A DNA stretch of 64,000 bases from Lachnospiraceae bacterium (GTDB taxonomy: Bacteria > Bacillota > Clostridia > Lachnospirales > Lachnospiraceae): contig JAFRRM010000037.1 in the NCBI GenBank assembly GCA_017428105.1, positions 1 to 64,000 on the forward strand, written 5' to 3'. Below, in pieces: positions 48,432-56,216 of the stretch. Both the position numbers and the translations under genes were made by a program. Below the pieces are notes generated by a model that worked only from the letters and a program-made list of their open reading frames with translations, had not been told where the DNA came from and ran no database searches. How positions within the stretch are numbered: the first letter of the stretch is position 1; each line of letters begins with the position of its first letter.

Positions 48432-49385
48432 ATGGGACGCTATATTCTGAAACGGATCGGCATGATGGTTCTGACGCTCTTTGTCATTCTGACACTGGGC
48501 TTTCTTGTGATCCGCCTGATGCCGGGCAGTCCGTTCGACGATCCCAATTATTCCGCGGAGATGACGCGGATGCTGGAGGAGAAGCACCATCTGCACGAGC
48601 CGGTCATCGTGCAGTATTATTATTACCTGAAGGACATCGTGACGGGCGGATACTGGGGCGTGTCCCTCAATCTGGAGCCGATGACGCCGGTATGGACCGT
48701 GATCGGCCGCCGCATCCCCGTGACGCTGACCGTCAACTTCCTCTCCCTGCTGATCGCGCTGCCGCTGGGCATCCTGGCGGGTACGTGGGCGGCGCTGTAC
48801 CGGAACCGGTGGCCGGACCACGTGATCAGCCTGCTCACCGTGCTCTTCATTTCCGTCCCGTCTTTCGTGATGGCATCGCTGCTGCAGTACTTCCTGGGGT
48901 ATAAGGCCGGACTGTTTCCGCTGATCTATGATGCGGCCGGGACGGAGGCCGTCCGGCTGACCTCGCTGGTGATGCCGGTGCTGGCCCTGAGCTTTCACCC
49001 CATCGCCATGATCTGCCGCCACCTGCGCGGCGAACTTTCGGAAAACATCCGCTCGGAATATATGATCACGGCCCAGGCCAAGGGACTCAGCCTGCGGCAG
49101 GCCGTGTTCCGCCACGCGTTCCGCAATTCGCTGATCCCGGTGATGAACATCATCGTCCCGCTGTTCACGAACATCCTGGCGGGCTCGCTGGTCATCGAGC
49201 GGATCTTCGGGATCCCGGGCGTTGGCGGCCTGATGACGCGTTCCATCAACGCGAAGGACCACTGGCTCACCATTACCGTGCTGTTTTTCTACGCGCTGAT
49301 CCATCTGATCACCGTGCTGGTCACGGACGTCTCCTACGGGCTGGTCGATCCCCGTATCCGGCTGGGAGGTGACCGCGATGATTAA
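48432..49385 (+). CDS. Peptide ABC transporter permease (OppB/DppB type)
   Basis: The 317-residue inner-membrane permease has the OppB pattern: N-terminal helix (RIGMMVLTLFVILTLGFLVI), an outside loop, and five more helices. The cytoplasmic coupling motif lies within AQAKGLSLRQAVFRHAFRNSLIP (residues near 210-232), and the family ending IFGIPGVGGLMTRSI follows. It overlaps the next permease gene by eight bases. Its ribosome site is poor, so it may rely on readthrough from upstream. Confidence 0.9.
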   Translation: MGRYILKRIGMMVLTLFVILTLGFLVIRLMPGSPFDDPNYSAEMTRMLEEKHHLHEPVIVQYYYYLKDIVTGGYWGVSLNLEPMTPVWTVIGRRIPVTLTVNFLSLLIALPLGILAGTWAALYRNRWPDHVISLLTVLFISVPSFVMASLLQYFLGYKAGLFPLIYDAAGTEAVRLTSLVMPVLALSFHPIAMICRHLRGELSENIRSEYMITAQAKGLSLRQAVFRHAFRNSLIPVMNIIVPLFTNILAGSLVIERIFGIPGVGGLMTRSINAKDHWLTITVLFFYALIHLITVLVTDVSYGLVDPRIRLGGDRDD

Positions 49386-50421
49386 GCGCTTCCGGCACAA
49401 TAAAGCGTCCGCGGCCGCCTTTTTCCTTCTGCTGTTCCTGATCCTGATGGCGGTGTTCGCGCCTTCGTTCACCCCGTACAGCTACCGCGGGCAGGTGAAG
49501 AACCCGGACGGCGAGATCTTAAGCAATATGCCGCCGAAGATCCCCGCGCTCCGCTTCCTGGGCATCGCGCAGGGCACGGCGGTGCTGGAGGACCGGCAGA
49601 CGGCGTTTCTGGACGATCCCGCGCGCTACCCGGCGGGCTGCATCCTGGAGATCCGGGACCGCCGCGTGACGGAGCGGGGCACCGAATACTGCGACGTCCT
49701 GGTGGACTATTACAGATATATGAAAGCGGAAGAGGGGACCGCCTTCTGGTTCGGCACGGACCAGCTGGGGCGCGACATCTGGACGCGGCTGTGGCGGGGC
49801 ACGCGCGTCTCGCTGGTGATCGCCCTGTTCGCGGTGGCCATCGACATGCTGATCGGCGTGAGCTGGGGCGCGGTCTGCGGCTACTACGGCGGGCGGACGG
49901 ATCTGATCGGTATGCGCGTGTGCGAGATCATCCACGCGATCCCGAACGTGATCCTCTGCACGATGTTCATCCTGCTGCTGGGCCGCGGCATCGGCACCAT
50001 GATCCTGGCCCTGGCGGTGCGCAACTGGGTGGAGACCGCGCGCCTCGCCCGCGCCCAGTTCCTGCGTTATAAAGAGCGCGAGTTCGTCGTCTCCGCGCGC
50101 GCGATGGGCGTCCGCGACCGCCGCCTGATCTTCCGCCACATCCTTCCCAACGCGATGGGTCCGCTCGTCACCAGCGCGACCCTGGCCGTGCCCGGCGCCA
50201 TCTTCATGGAATCCTTCCTGTCCTTCATCGGCCTCGGGATCCCCGCGCCGGAACCCTCCGTCGGCACCATGCTCTCGGACGCCCAGTCCCTGCTGCAGAC
50301 CTATCCGCACCAGGTGATGCTGCCCGCCGCCGTGATCGCCCTCCTCATGATCGCCTTCCACCTGCTCTCCAACGGCCTGCGCGACGCGTTCGACCCGCGG
50401 GAGGAGAAGGGAGAGGTCTGA
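49378..50421 (+). CDS. Peptide ABC transporter permease (OppC/DppC type)
   Basis: The 347-residue permease has a long outside loop between helices 1 and 2 (~30-125) before FGTDQLGRDIWTRLWRGTR, the family signature, and the coupling segment ARAMGVRDRRLIFRHILPNA. The ATG at 49378 follows GGGAGGT by seven bases; a GTG at 49369 overlaps that site and is rejected. No OppD/OppF ATPase genes follow. The sequence changes to A+T-rich unrelated DNA right after the stop, so the operon looks cut short. Confidence 0.9.
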   Translation: MIKRFRHNKASAAAFFLLLFLILMAVFAPSFTPYSYRGQVKNPDGEILSNMPPKIPALRFLGIAQGTAVLEDRQTAFLDDPARYPAGCILEIRDRRVTERGTEYCDVLVDYYRYMKAEEGTAFWFGTDQLGRDIWTRLWRGTRVSLVIALFAVAIDMLIGVSWGAVCGYYGGRTDLIGMRVCEIIHAIPNVILCTMFILLLGRGIGTMILALAVRNWVETARLARAQFLRYKEREFVVSARAMGVRDRRLIFRHILPNAMGPLVTSATLAVPGAIFMESFLSFIGLGIPAPEPSVGTMLSDAQSLLQTYPHQVMLPAAVIALLMIAFHLLSNGLRDAFDPREEKGEV

Positions 50422-50572
50422 AGCACACAAAAAAAACCTGGAGACGGCGCTCTGTAAAGAAGCATCTCTTCTTGGAAGTTCTGATAATGAGAAGATGGTA
50501 TGTGGTAGGTAGTGGTGAAACGGGAGATAAACTTCCATGCTGAAGATAGTGTGCAAAAAGTCCATACAATTC

Positions 50573-50601
50573 TTGACAATTTCTCTTTAACAAGGTATTA
50601 A
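50573..50601 (+). promoter_or_regulatory. Promoter of the secreted protein gene
   Basis: TTGACA, a 17-base spacer and TATTAA. The -10 overlaps an ATG at 50601, so translation probably begins at the later ATG (50640). Confidence 0.6.
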
Positions 50602-50639
50602 TGAAAAATAAAGATATCTTCTGCGAAGGAAAACCAAAT

Positions 50640-51956
50640 ATGAACAGAATAGCGATAACGAGTATTTTTGTGACAATTATGGTTGCATCAGCTTTTGTTG
50701 GTGTTTTTGCAAAAGAGAATCATCATCTTTCACATGAAAAATGTAATAATCCAGATGTAATTAATACGTATCGAATAGATTTTCAGGAAGGAATCGTATA
50801 TGATTCGGATACCACCGTCAGGAATATACATAATATGGCGGATTGGTTAGAGGAGATAGTTTTTTTCGTTGATGCAGGTGATGATGTTTTTACAATTGGT
50901 TGTTATATAGGAAGTGATGGAATATCTGTAGAAGAACTTTTTTGTAAAGTTGAGAAAACTGTAGCAGAAGCTAACAAATTGGTTAAGAATGAAGAGCGGG
51001 TTTCTTCTAACAACAATTTGTTCCTTGGTAATCTATATTTAAAATATTGTCTTGTTAAGTTGCCTGGGGACATTTCTTGTGATGCATTATCCTTGACGGG
51101 TGTAAGTTCATATCGGCGTGTTTCGGCAACGCCAACCAAAGATGAATTAACTGATCATAGGGAACTCACGGAAATTGAGAATAAAAATAGACTCCGATCA
51201 TATGCAATTAATGGTAGTTATCATCATGTTGAAGTTATGTTTGATTATACCTATAGATGTTGGTACAATCAATTAACAGGTACTCATAACATGTGTATGC
51301 CAACGCTGACTGATCCTCACGGTGGTGATGGGAACAATAGATATGCATCCGGTTATCAATGGTTTCCTAATATAGTTAATGTTTATTTCTATAGTGATGT
51401 TGACCCAAATATTAACAGGACAATGCTGTGGTATAATTATAATCAAAGCACACTTAATAATATAAATGTTGATTCAAATGAAGCGCTGGAGATAGAGGTT
51501 GCTTTTTATAACTACAATCAATCATCAACACCATACAACGAGAGGGGAAATGCCTTTCAATTAATTGATAGTGGGTCGATGTGGTTTACAAATCAGCCAA
51601 ACAATTACAGAGACACAAATTTCTGTGACAGCAATCAGATTGTTACTTTTTGTGTTGGTGTGGATGACACCTCAGATTTGGTGGCTAATAAATGGTATGT
51701 TTGGTATATTGACGGTATCAAGGGCATTACTTCGAACAATTATCCAAATGATGGACGATTCAGGGTAACTGCTCAAAGAAGCTACCGCCTCTTAGGAGGC
51801 GGAACATGGAATGTTTTTGCAGATGAACATGAACCGATTCGTTTTCTTGGTATTAATAATAGTCAAAACTGGGTTCCAGCTTCTCAAAATGCATGGACTT
51901 ATGCAGCAGCACATGATGATTGGAATTTTAATTCATCGACAGATCCCGTAAAATAA
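50640..51956 (+). CDS. Secreted protein of unknown function in the A+T-rich island
   Basis: The 438-residue product begins with a signal peptide (NRIAITSIFVTIMVASAFVG, probable cleavage after VFA). The mature protein has an N-terminal ~150-residue part with scattered cysteines and a C-terminal part rich in Asn/Tyr/Trp. That part holds repeated YNYNQS words, YTYRCWYNQLTG, and a beta-rich stretch near its end (WYVWYIDG, RSYRLLGGGTW). I recognise no family. The start at 50640 has AAGGA nine bases upstream; an ATG at 50601 overlaps the promoter. A membrane protein gene follows 15 bases later. Composition suggests transfer. Confidence 0.75.
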   Translation: MNRIAITSIFVTIMVASAFVGVFAKENHHLSHEKCNNPDVINTYRIDFQEGIVYDSDTTVRNIHNMADWLEEIVFFVDAGDDVFTIGCYIGSDGISVEELFCKVEKTVAEANKLVKNEERVSSNNNLFLGNLYLKYCLVKLPGDISCDALSLTGVSSYRRVSATPTKDELTDHRELTEIENKNRLRSYAINGSYHHVEVMFDYTYRCWYNQLTGTHNMCMPTLTDPHGGDGNNRYASGYQWFPNIVNVYFYSDVDPNINRTMLWYNYNQSTLNNINVDSNEALEIEVAFYNYNQSSTPYNERGNAFQLIDSGSMWFTNQPNNYRDTNFCDSNQIVTFCVGVDDTSDLVANKWYVWYIDGIKGITSNNYPNDGRFRVTAQRSYRLLGGGTWNVFADEHEPIRFLGINNSQNWVPASQNAWTYAAAHDDWNFNSSTDPVK

Positions 51957-51971
51957 AAACGAAACGCTGAA

Positions 51972-52391
51972 ATGATCGAAATCATCCTGTCTGTATTAAT
52001 GTACATCCTCCTTGTTGTGTTTATTGCTTTAATTTCAGCTGCAGTCCCGTTTCTCGTATACAGAAGGTGGAAGAACAAAAAAACGTTTGTAATTCTGTTT
52101 TGCATCTGCCTGGTTATTATTCTCGGCTGGTTGGTGCACCGGGTTGATCATCCGTTTCTGATTTGCGCGAAATATGAGGAATCTATTACTTGCGAGGAGA
52201 AGCAGAGGATCATCGGGCTTAATTCAGGGGTATATAGTGATTCCATTCCATTTATTCCGGTTTGTATCATAGTTAAAAATGCTGATGAAGAAGAGATACT
52301 GGTCAATACCTGGTATATACCATTCGGGTATACCGAGATGTCAATCACTGATGATGGTCCGAATCTTATTCGTGGACTTTTTGGACAGTAA
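51972..52391 (+). CDS. Small membrane protein of unknown function
   Basis: The 139-residue product has two membrane helices (IEIILSVLMYILLVVFIALIS and FVILFCICLVIILGWLV) and a ~75-residue domain after them with three cysteines. No family is recognised. It is in the A+T-rich island, 15 bases after the secreted protein gene, so the two probably act together. The ATG lacks a strong ribosome site. Confidence 0.6.
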   Translation: MIEIILSVLMYILLVVFIALISAAVPFLVYRRWKNKKTFVILFCICLVIILGWLVHRVDHPFLICAKYEESITCEEKQRIIGLNSGVYSDSIPFIPVCIIVKNADEEEILVNTWYIPFGYTEMSITDDGPNLIRGLFGQ

Positions 52392-52502
52392 CAGGATACG
52401 TTTCACCCTTGACACCGCCTCTTAACTGTACCATTATAATGTCACCCATCAATACCGGAACAACGGTCAACTTAAGTACAAAAGTGACCCGGGAGCGTTT
52501 CC

Positions 52503-53567
52503 TTACCTTTTTTTCCTTCTCGCCATCCTCCGTGCCTTCATCTTCTCCTGTGCGTACTCGAACGCGGTCAGGGCGATCCCACTCAAAATGAAAATGTAAT
52601 CACTCAGGAAGCGCCAGACCAGCATGGCCCAGAAGACCAGACCGGAGTCCGGCAGCTCCGCGAAGACCAGGTAGAAGGACGCCTCTGCCGCGCCCGCGCC
52701 GCCGGGCGTGGGAATGATGGCGATGGCGGAATGGATGAAGAACATGGAGACCATGACCACCGCCCAGCTCACGTTGCCGCCGAAGGCCCGCAGGATGAAG
52801 AACGGCAGGCTGGTCCGGCCCAGATGGTACAGCACGGAAAGCAGGAACATCTCCAGCGTCAGGCGGCGGTGGCGGTTGATGTAGTTGATGGCGTCGCTGT
52901 ATTCCTGCAGCTGCTGCAGGACCCTGGCGCCCTTGGTCTCCGGATCCTTGATGAGACGGATGGCGGCCAGGCCGCGCAGCACCGCCATGACGATCTTGCC
53001 CATGGCTTTCGGGAAGGCCGCGGACAGGATGACCAGGAGCGGCACGAGGGAGAAGCAGGCCAGGCCGATATAGGCGGTGACCTTCAGCGCCGGCACCGTG
53101 AAGAGGCCGCCCAGGAAGACGAAGACGAACAGCGCCGGCAGCGCGAATCCGATCTGCAGCAGCAGGAAGGCGTAGACCGGGATGGCCAGCGACGCCCCGT
53201 CGGACATGCCGTGCCGCTTCAGATACAGGATCTGGAACGGCTGGCCTCCGGAGCCGGACGGCGTGATGTTGTCATAATAACGGCCGTAGATGGTGAGCTT
53301 CAGGGAAGTGCCCCAGTCCTTTTTGCCCGTCAGCTGGCGGATCAGTGAATAATACTTGCCCGCTTCGGAGAAGAGGATGACCAGAAAGCACAAAAAAGCG
53401 AGCACGAAGAAGATCCAGCGGATCTCCACGTCCTCCAGATCAGCCGCGCCGGAGTTTTTCCGGTTCATCTCGGAGATCCCGGTCCAGAGCAGGATGCCGA
53501 CGTTCAGCAGGATGAACAGCAATATCCAGATCCAGGATCTTTTCTTTTTCTGCGGGTTCTGTGCCAT
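52503..53567 (-). CDS. Lysylphosphatidylglycerol synthase-type / UPF0104 flippase-like membrane protein
   Basis: The 354-residue polytopic product has about eight helices and the family segments YGRYYDNITPSGSGGQPFQ, the charged EYSDAINYINRHRR loop, and IIPTPGGAGAAEASF. The family includes the flippase half of MprF and stand-alone UPF0104/YbhN/AglD-like proteins involved in lipid-linked molecules. The aminoacyl-transfer domain is absent. The ATG at 53567 follows GGAAGGAA. It is transcribed alone; no terminator is obvious in the 111-base gap toward the island. Confidence 0.8.
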   Translation of the reverse strand: MAQNPQKKKRSWIWILLFILLNVGILLWTGISEMNRKNSGAADLEDVEIRWIFFVLAFLCFLVILFSEAGKYYSLIRQLTGKKDWGTSLKLTIYGRYYDNITPSGSGGQPFQILYLKRHGMSDGASLAIPVYAFLLLQIGFALPALFVFVFLGGLFTVPALKVTAYIGLACFSLVPLLVILSAAFPKAMGKIVMAVLRGLAAIRLIKDPETKGARVLQQLQEYSDAINYINRHRRLTLEMFLLSVLYHLGRTSLPFFILRAFGGNVSWAVVMVSMFFIHSAIAIIPTPGGAGAAEASFYLVFAELPDSGLVFWAMLVWRFLSDYIFILSGIALTAFEYAQEKMKARRMARRKKR

Positions 53568-53752
53568 GGTTTCCTTCCATACCAAAGTGACTGCTTCACA
53601 GTCCGGCAAATATTCTATTCTTTTTTGACGGATTTGTCAAATCATACCGCGTCCGGGCGTCCGAAAAGGGGCTCCGGGCTTTTCAAAAACACGATATCTT
53701 CCGTTTTGGAAAGGATTTTTCAACAATACTTAAGAGAATTTCTCCGTGAGGC

Positions 53753-53781
53753 TTGACAGCCTTATTTTCCTGTGCTATAAA
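53753..53781 (+). promoter_or_regulatory. Promoter of tRNA-Trp
   Basis: TTGACA, a 17-base spacer and TATAAA with an upstream TG (extended -10), about 18 bases before the tRNA. Confidence 0.8.
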
Positions 53782-53799
53782 GAGCGGGTATTCCTTTTT

Positions 53800-53870
53800 A
53801 GGGGCATAGTTCAAGGGTAGAACAGTGGTCTCCAAAACCATCGATGAGAGTTCGAATCTTTCTGCCCCTG
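53800..53870 (+). tRNA. tRNA-Trp (anticodon CCA)
   Basis: 71 bases: acceptor AGGGGCA with TGCCCCT, anticodon stem GTGGT/ACCAT with loop CTCCAAA (anticodon CCA), T arm GAGAG-TTCGAAT-CTTTC, discriminator G as expected for bacterial tRNA-Trp. The bases after it are CTA, so the CCA tail is added by enzyme. Confidence 0.95.
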
Positions 53871-53873
53871 CTA

Positions 53874-53918
53874 TCAGCACTTCGCCGACATCCGCATGCG
53901 GTGAGGTGCTGACCTTTT
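53874..53918 (+). terminator. Terminator after tRNA-Trp
   Basis: TCAGCAC pairs with GTGCTGA, extended inward by TCGCC with GGTGA, and is followed by CCTTTTATTT. Confidence 0.75.
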
Positions 53919-53981
53919 ATTTACAGGAAAGAACGCGCTGCGCGGGACGATCTGTAAAAATACAGGAATTGGAGAGCCGTC

Positions 53982-54548
53982 ATGAAACAGACCTGGAAAC
54001 CCGGCAACCTTTTGAATCCCGCCCCGGCGGTCATGGTCAGCTGCGCCCTGCCGGGGGAACGTCCCAACATCATCACGGTCGCCTGGGCGGGCACGGTGTG
54101 CAGCGAGCCGCCCATGGTGTCCGTTTCCGTCCGGAAGAGCCGCCACTCCCACCGTCTGATCCGGGAGAGCGGAGAATTCGTCGTGAACCTGGTCCCCGCC
54201 TCCCTGGCCCGTGCCTGCGATCTGTGCGGCGTGAAGTCCGGCCGGGACGTCGACAAGTTCGCGGCCGCGCATCTGACCGCGGCGCCGGCCCCGGGCCTGG
54301 AGACCGCGCCCCTGATCGCGGAAAGCCCGGTCAATCTGTGCTGCAAAGTGGAGCGGGTCCTGGAACTGGGGTCGCACGACATGTTCCTCGGCCGCATCGT
54401 GCAGGTGGCGGTGGAGGAGAGGCTGCTGGACAGGAAGGGGAAACTGGACCTGCGGAAGGCGGACCTGATCGCGTATTCCCACGGGGAATACCTGCGGCTG
54501 GGAGAAGCGGTGGGCCGCTTCGGGTTTTCGGTGAAGAAAAGCAAATAA
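53982..54548 (+). CDS. Flavin reductase-family (FMN-binding) protein
   Basis: The 188-residue product has the flavoredoxin/flavin reductase-like split-barrel fold: N-terminal PAPAVMVSCALPGERPNI, NIITVAWAGTVCSEPPMVSV, the SRHSHRLIRESGEFVVNL core, and a later GSHDMFLGRIVQV. It binds FMN and may pass electrons in anaerobic metabolism; the partner is unknown. GGAGAG precedes the ATG. It lies between a tRNA terminator and a strong terminator, so it is monocistronic. Confidence 0.88.
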   Translation: MKQTWKPGNLLNPAPAVMVSCALPGERPNIITVAWAGTVCSEPPMVSVSVRKSRHSHRLIRESGEFVVNLVPASLARACDLCGVKSGRDVDKFAAAHLTAAPAPGLETAPLIAESPVNLCCKVERVLELGSHDMFLGRIVQVAVEERLLDRKGKLDLRKADLIAYSHGEYLRLGEAVGRFGFSVKKSK

Positions 54549-54581
54549 AAAACAGACCGGCGGGACCGGTCTGCAGGGGAG

Positions 54582-54624
54582 AGGACGGACAGGGGCGGAA
54601 ACCCCTGTCTGTCCTATTTTTTTT
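54582..54624. terminator. Strong terminator between convergent genes, with an extra hairpin
   Basis: A 14-bp stem (AGGACGGACAGGGG with CCCCTGTCTGTCCT, one wobble) is followed by ATTTTTTTT. Its 3' arm overlaps two bases of the stop codon of the convergent DUF1836 gene. A separate 8-bp stem (CAGACCGG with CCGGTCTG, 54553-54573) precedes it. Confidence 0.9.
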
Positions 54625-55255
54625 CTTTCTCCTTGTCCCTGGGCTTATCCTTTTCCTTGTCTTTGGCTTTTTCCTTCTCTTTTTCCTTGGCCTTCTCTTT
54701 ATCTTTATCCTCCGGCAGGACCAGCAGCCTGTCTGCCAGCGCGCGCGCAAAGCCGCCCACGATGGCGCAGCTTAAGATCATGTCCCTGCCTTCGCCGGCA
54801 GCAGGATCCTCCCGGTCCGGCGCTTCGGCCTGCTCCCGGACCTGCCGGGCGAAATACGCGCTGGTCCGCTGATGGCGCTCCGCGAACGTTGCGTACAGGC
54901 GCTCCGTCTCTTCCGCAGTGAGCCCGGCGGGGATCAGCTGACGGATCTGCGCGATGCTGAGCGACTGCTTCAGGGAGCAGATCATCAGCAGATATGCGAT
55001 GTGGATACGGTAATACCGCTTTTTGACCGGCTCCGGCATGGTCTTCTGCCGCACGTAGTTATTGATGGCGGCGGCGGTGACCAGCGGGTCTTCCTTCCGG
55101 TCGGACGGCAGAAAGTCCAGATACTGCTTCAGCAGGACCAGGACCTGCTCCATGTACAGGCCCAGATCCGGGATGGCGTCCCAGTCCGGCAGGCGGTAGT
55201 GCAGCAGATGTTCTTCCCAGTCTTTCAGTTTTTCGTTCAATTCCGTGTGGTCCAT
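54614..55255 (-). CDS. DUF1836 protein with a charged KE/KD tail
   Basis: The 213-residue product has the DUF1836 core (~15-125): HYRLPDWDAIPDLGLYMEQV, AAINNYVRQKTMPEPVKKRY, IAYLLMICSLKQSLSI and QIRQLIPAG. The family is helical with a MerR-like DNA-binding appearance and is frequent in Clostridia. After ~180 the protein becomes a run of Lys/Glu/Asp words (KDKEKAKEKEKEK) ending the protein. That run may be an internal low-complexity expansion. AAGGAG precedes the ATG. It is divergent from the PAP2-like gene, which it could regulate. Confidence 0.82.
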   Translation of the reverse strand: MDHTELNEKLKDWEEHLLHYRLPDWDAIPDLGLYMEQVLVLLKQYLDFLPSDRKEDPLVTAAAINNYVRQKTMPEPVKKRYYRIHIAYLLMICSLKQSLSIAQIRQLIPAGLTAEETERLYATFAERHQRTSAYFARQVREQAEAPDREDPAAGEGRDMILSCAIVGGFARALADRLLVLPEDKDKEKAKEKEKEKAKDKEKDKPRDKEKEKK

Positions 55256-55295
55256 GGAGCCGCTCCTTGCAGATAATTTCTATTCAGATGAGAAG

Positions 55296-55324
55296 ATTAT
55301 ATCATCCGTTTTTTGATTTTGCAA
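55296..55324 (-). promoter_or_regulatory. Promoter of the DUF1836 gene
   Basis: On the minus strand TTGCAA (55324-55319), a 17-base spacer and TATAAT (55301-55296). Confidence 0.75.
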
Positions 55325-55343
55325 TAATTGTGACAAAAATCAC

Positions 55344-55371
55344 TTGACAAAAATCTAAAACAAGTTAAACT
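55344..55371 (+). promoter_or_regulatory. Promoter of the PAP2-like gene
   Basis: TTGACA, a 16-base spacer and TAAACT, in an A+T-rich stretch about 20 bases from the divergent promoter. Confidence 0.6.
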
Positions 55372-55417
55372 AATATATAACACAAGATAACAAAACAATG
55401 AAAACAAGGAGGGAACC

Positions 55418-56041
55418 ATGATGAACGAAGAGAGAAGAAACAGCCGTCCGGCCAGGATCGCGGCGCAGGTGATCCGCATCCTGTCCGTGCCGCCCGTCAT
55501 GGTCACGCTTCTGATCGTCATTCTCTATATTGCGAAGAAAGGAGTCTTCCTGACCGTGCGCGACGCGCTGGTCACCTGGCTCTGCCTCGCGCTGGTCCCT
55601 GCGGCGGCCTATCCGTTGTCGCTGCTTATTCCCGGCGTGCGGCGGCAGGGACGGGACGGCCAGCGGAAACTGGCATTCCTGTGCTCCTGCGCGGGCTATG
55701 CCGCGGGCTTTGTTTATGCCCTGGTCTGCGGCAGCGGCCGCCTGATCTGCCTGACCGCCATTTACATGCTGTCCGTCATCCTGCTGCTCATCACAAACAA
55801 ACTCCCCGGTGTCCGCACCAGCGGCCACGGCTGCAGCGTGGTGGGCCCGCTGCTGTTCGGCAGCTTCTGCTTCGGCCTGCCCGCCTTCCTGCTGTGCGCG
55901 GGCCTGTACGGCCTGATCCTGTGGGCCTCCCTGTATCTGAAGCGGCACACGCCCGGCGAATTCCTGGGCGGCAGCGCGATCTGCCTGCTTTCGACCGGAA
56001 TCTGCGCCGCGGTCTGCCTGATGACCGGCCTTTTGCCCTGA
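55418..56041 (+). CDS. PAP2-like polytopic membrane protein
   Basis: The 207-residue product has about five to six hydrophobic segments. The segment NKLPGVRTSGHGCSVVGPL resembles motif 2 of PAP2 phosphatases (PSGH) with the Ser-Gly-His kept, and KRHTPGEFLGG resembles the late His-containing motif 3. The first motif (KxxxxxxRP) is not obvious, so catalysis on lipid phosphates is uncertain. AGGAGGG precedes two possible ATGs (55418, 55421). Monocistronic and divergent from the DUF1836 gene. Confidence 0.7.
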   Translation: MMNEERRNSRPARIAAQVIRILSVPPVMVTLLIVILYIAKKGVFLTVRDALVTWLCLALVPAAAYPLSLLIPGVRRQGRDGQRKLAFLCSCAGYAAGFVYALVCGSGRLICLTAIYMLSVILLLITNKLPGVRTSGHGCSVVGPLLFGSFCFGLPAFLLCAGLYGLILWASLYLKRHTPGEFLGGSAICLLSTGICAAVCLMTGLLP

Positions 56042-56135
56042 GCGGGCCGGTTTTTCCTGATATTCTCTGTAATTCCCTCATTTTCCCTTCAAAAAATAGT
56101 GGAACTTCCGGCGATCATGTGTTAAAATAAGCCAT

Positions 56136-56168
56136 TGACACGCGCAGTCGCTGTATTTTTGCGTGTCA
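56136..56168. promoter_or_regulatory. Inverted repeat upstream of tig
   Basis: TGACACGC (56136-56143) and GCGTGTCA (56161-56168) form a perfect 8-bp inverted repeat with a 17-base spacer. It lies 49 bases before the tig start and includes a TTGACA-like word. It does not resemble the CtsR direct repeat. It could be an operator or a 5' mRNA stem. Confidence 0.5.
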
Positions 56169-56216
56169 GAAAGAATAGAATGCCCGGCGGAACGGGCCCA
56201 GAGAGGAGCAGTGTCC

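Larger units (their letters stand above)
50425..52470. other. A+T-rich island of probable foreign origin
   Basis: Base composition changes abruptly from G+C-rich to A+T-rich after the OppC stop and reverts before the flippase gene at 52503. Codon use in the two genes inside (AAT, GAT, TTA, ATA frequent) is unlike all neighbours. No integrase, transposase or clear end repeats were seen. Confidence 0.75.

Noticed and set aside
51784..52425. Word ACCGCCTCTTA occurring twice in and after the A+T-rich island
   Set aside because: One copy is inside coding sequence and the copies do not bracket the island, so they are not convincing ends of a mobile element.
52409..52440. TTGACA and TATAAT words on the plus strand between the island and the flippase gene
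   Set aside because: The spacer is 20 bases, too long for a sigma-A promoter, and no plus-strand gene follows.
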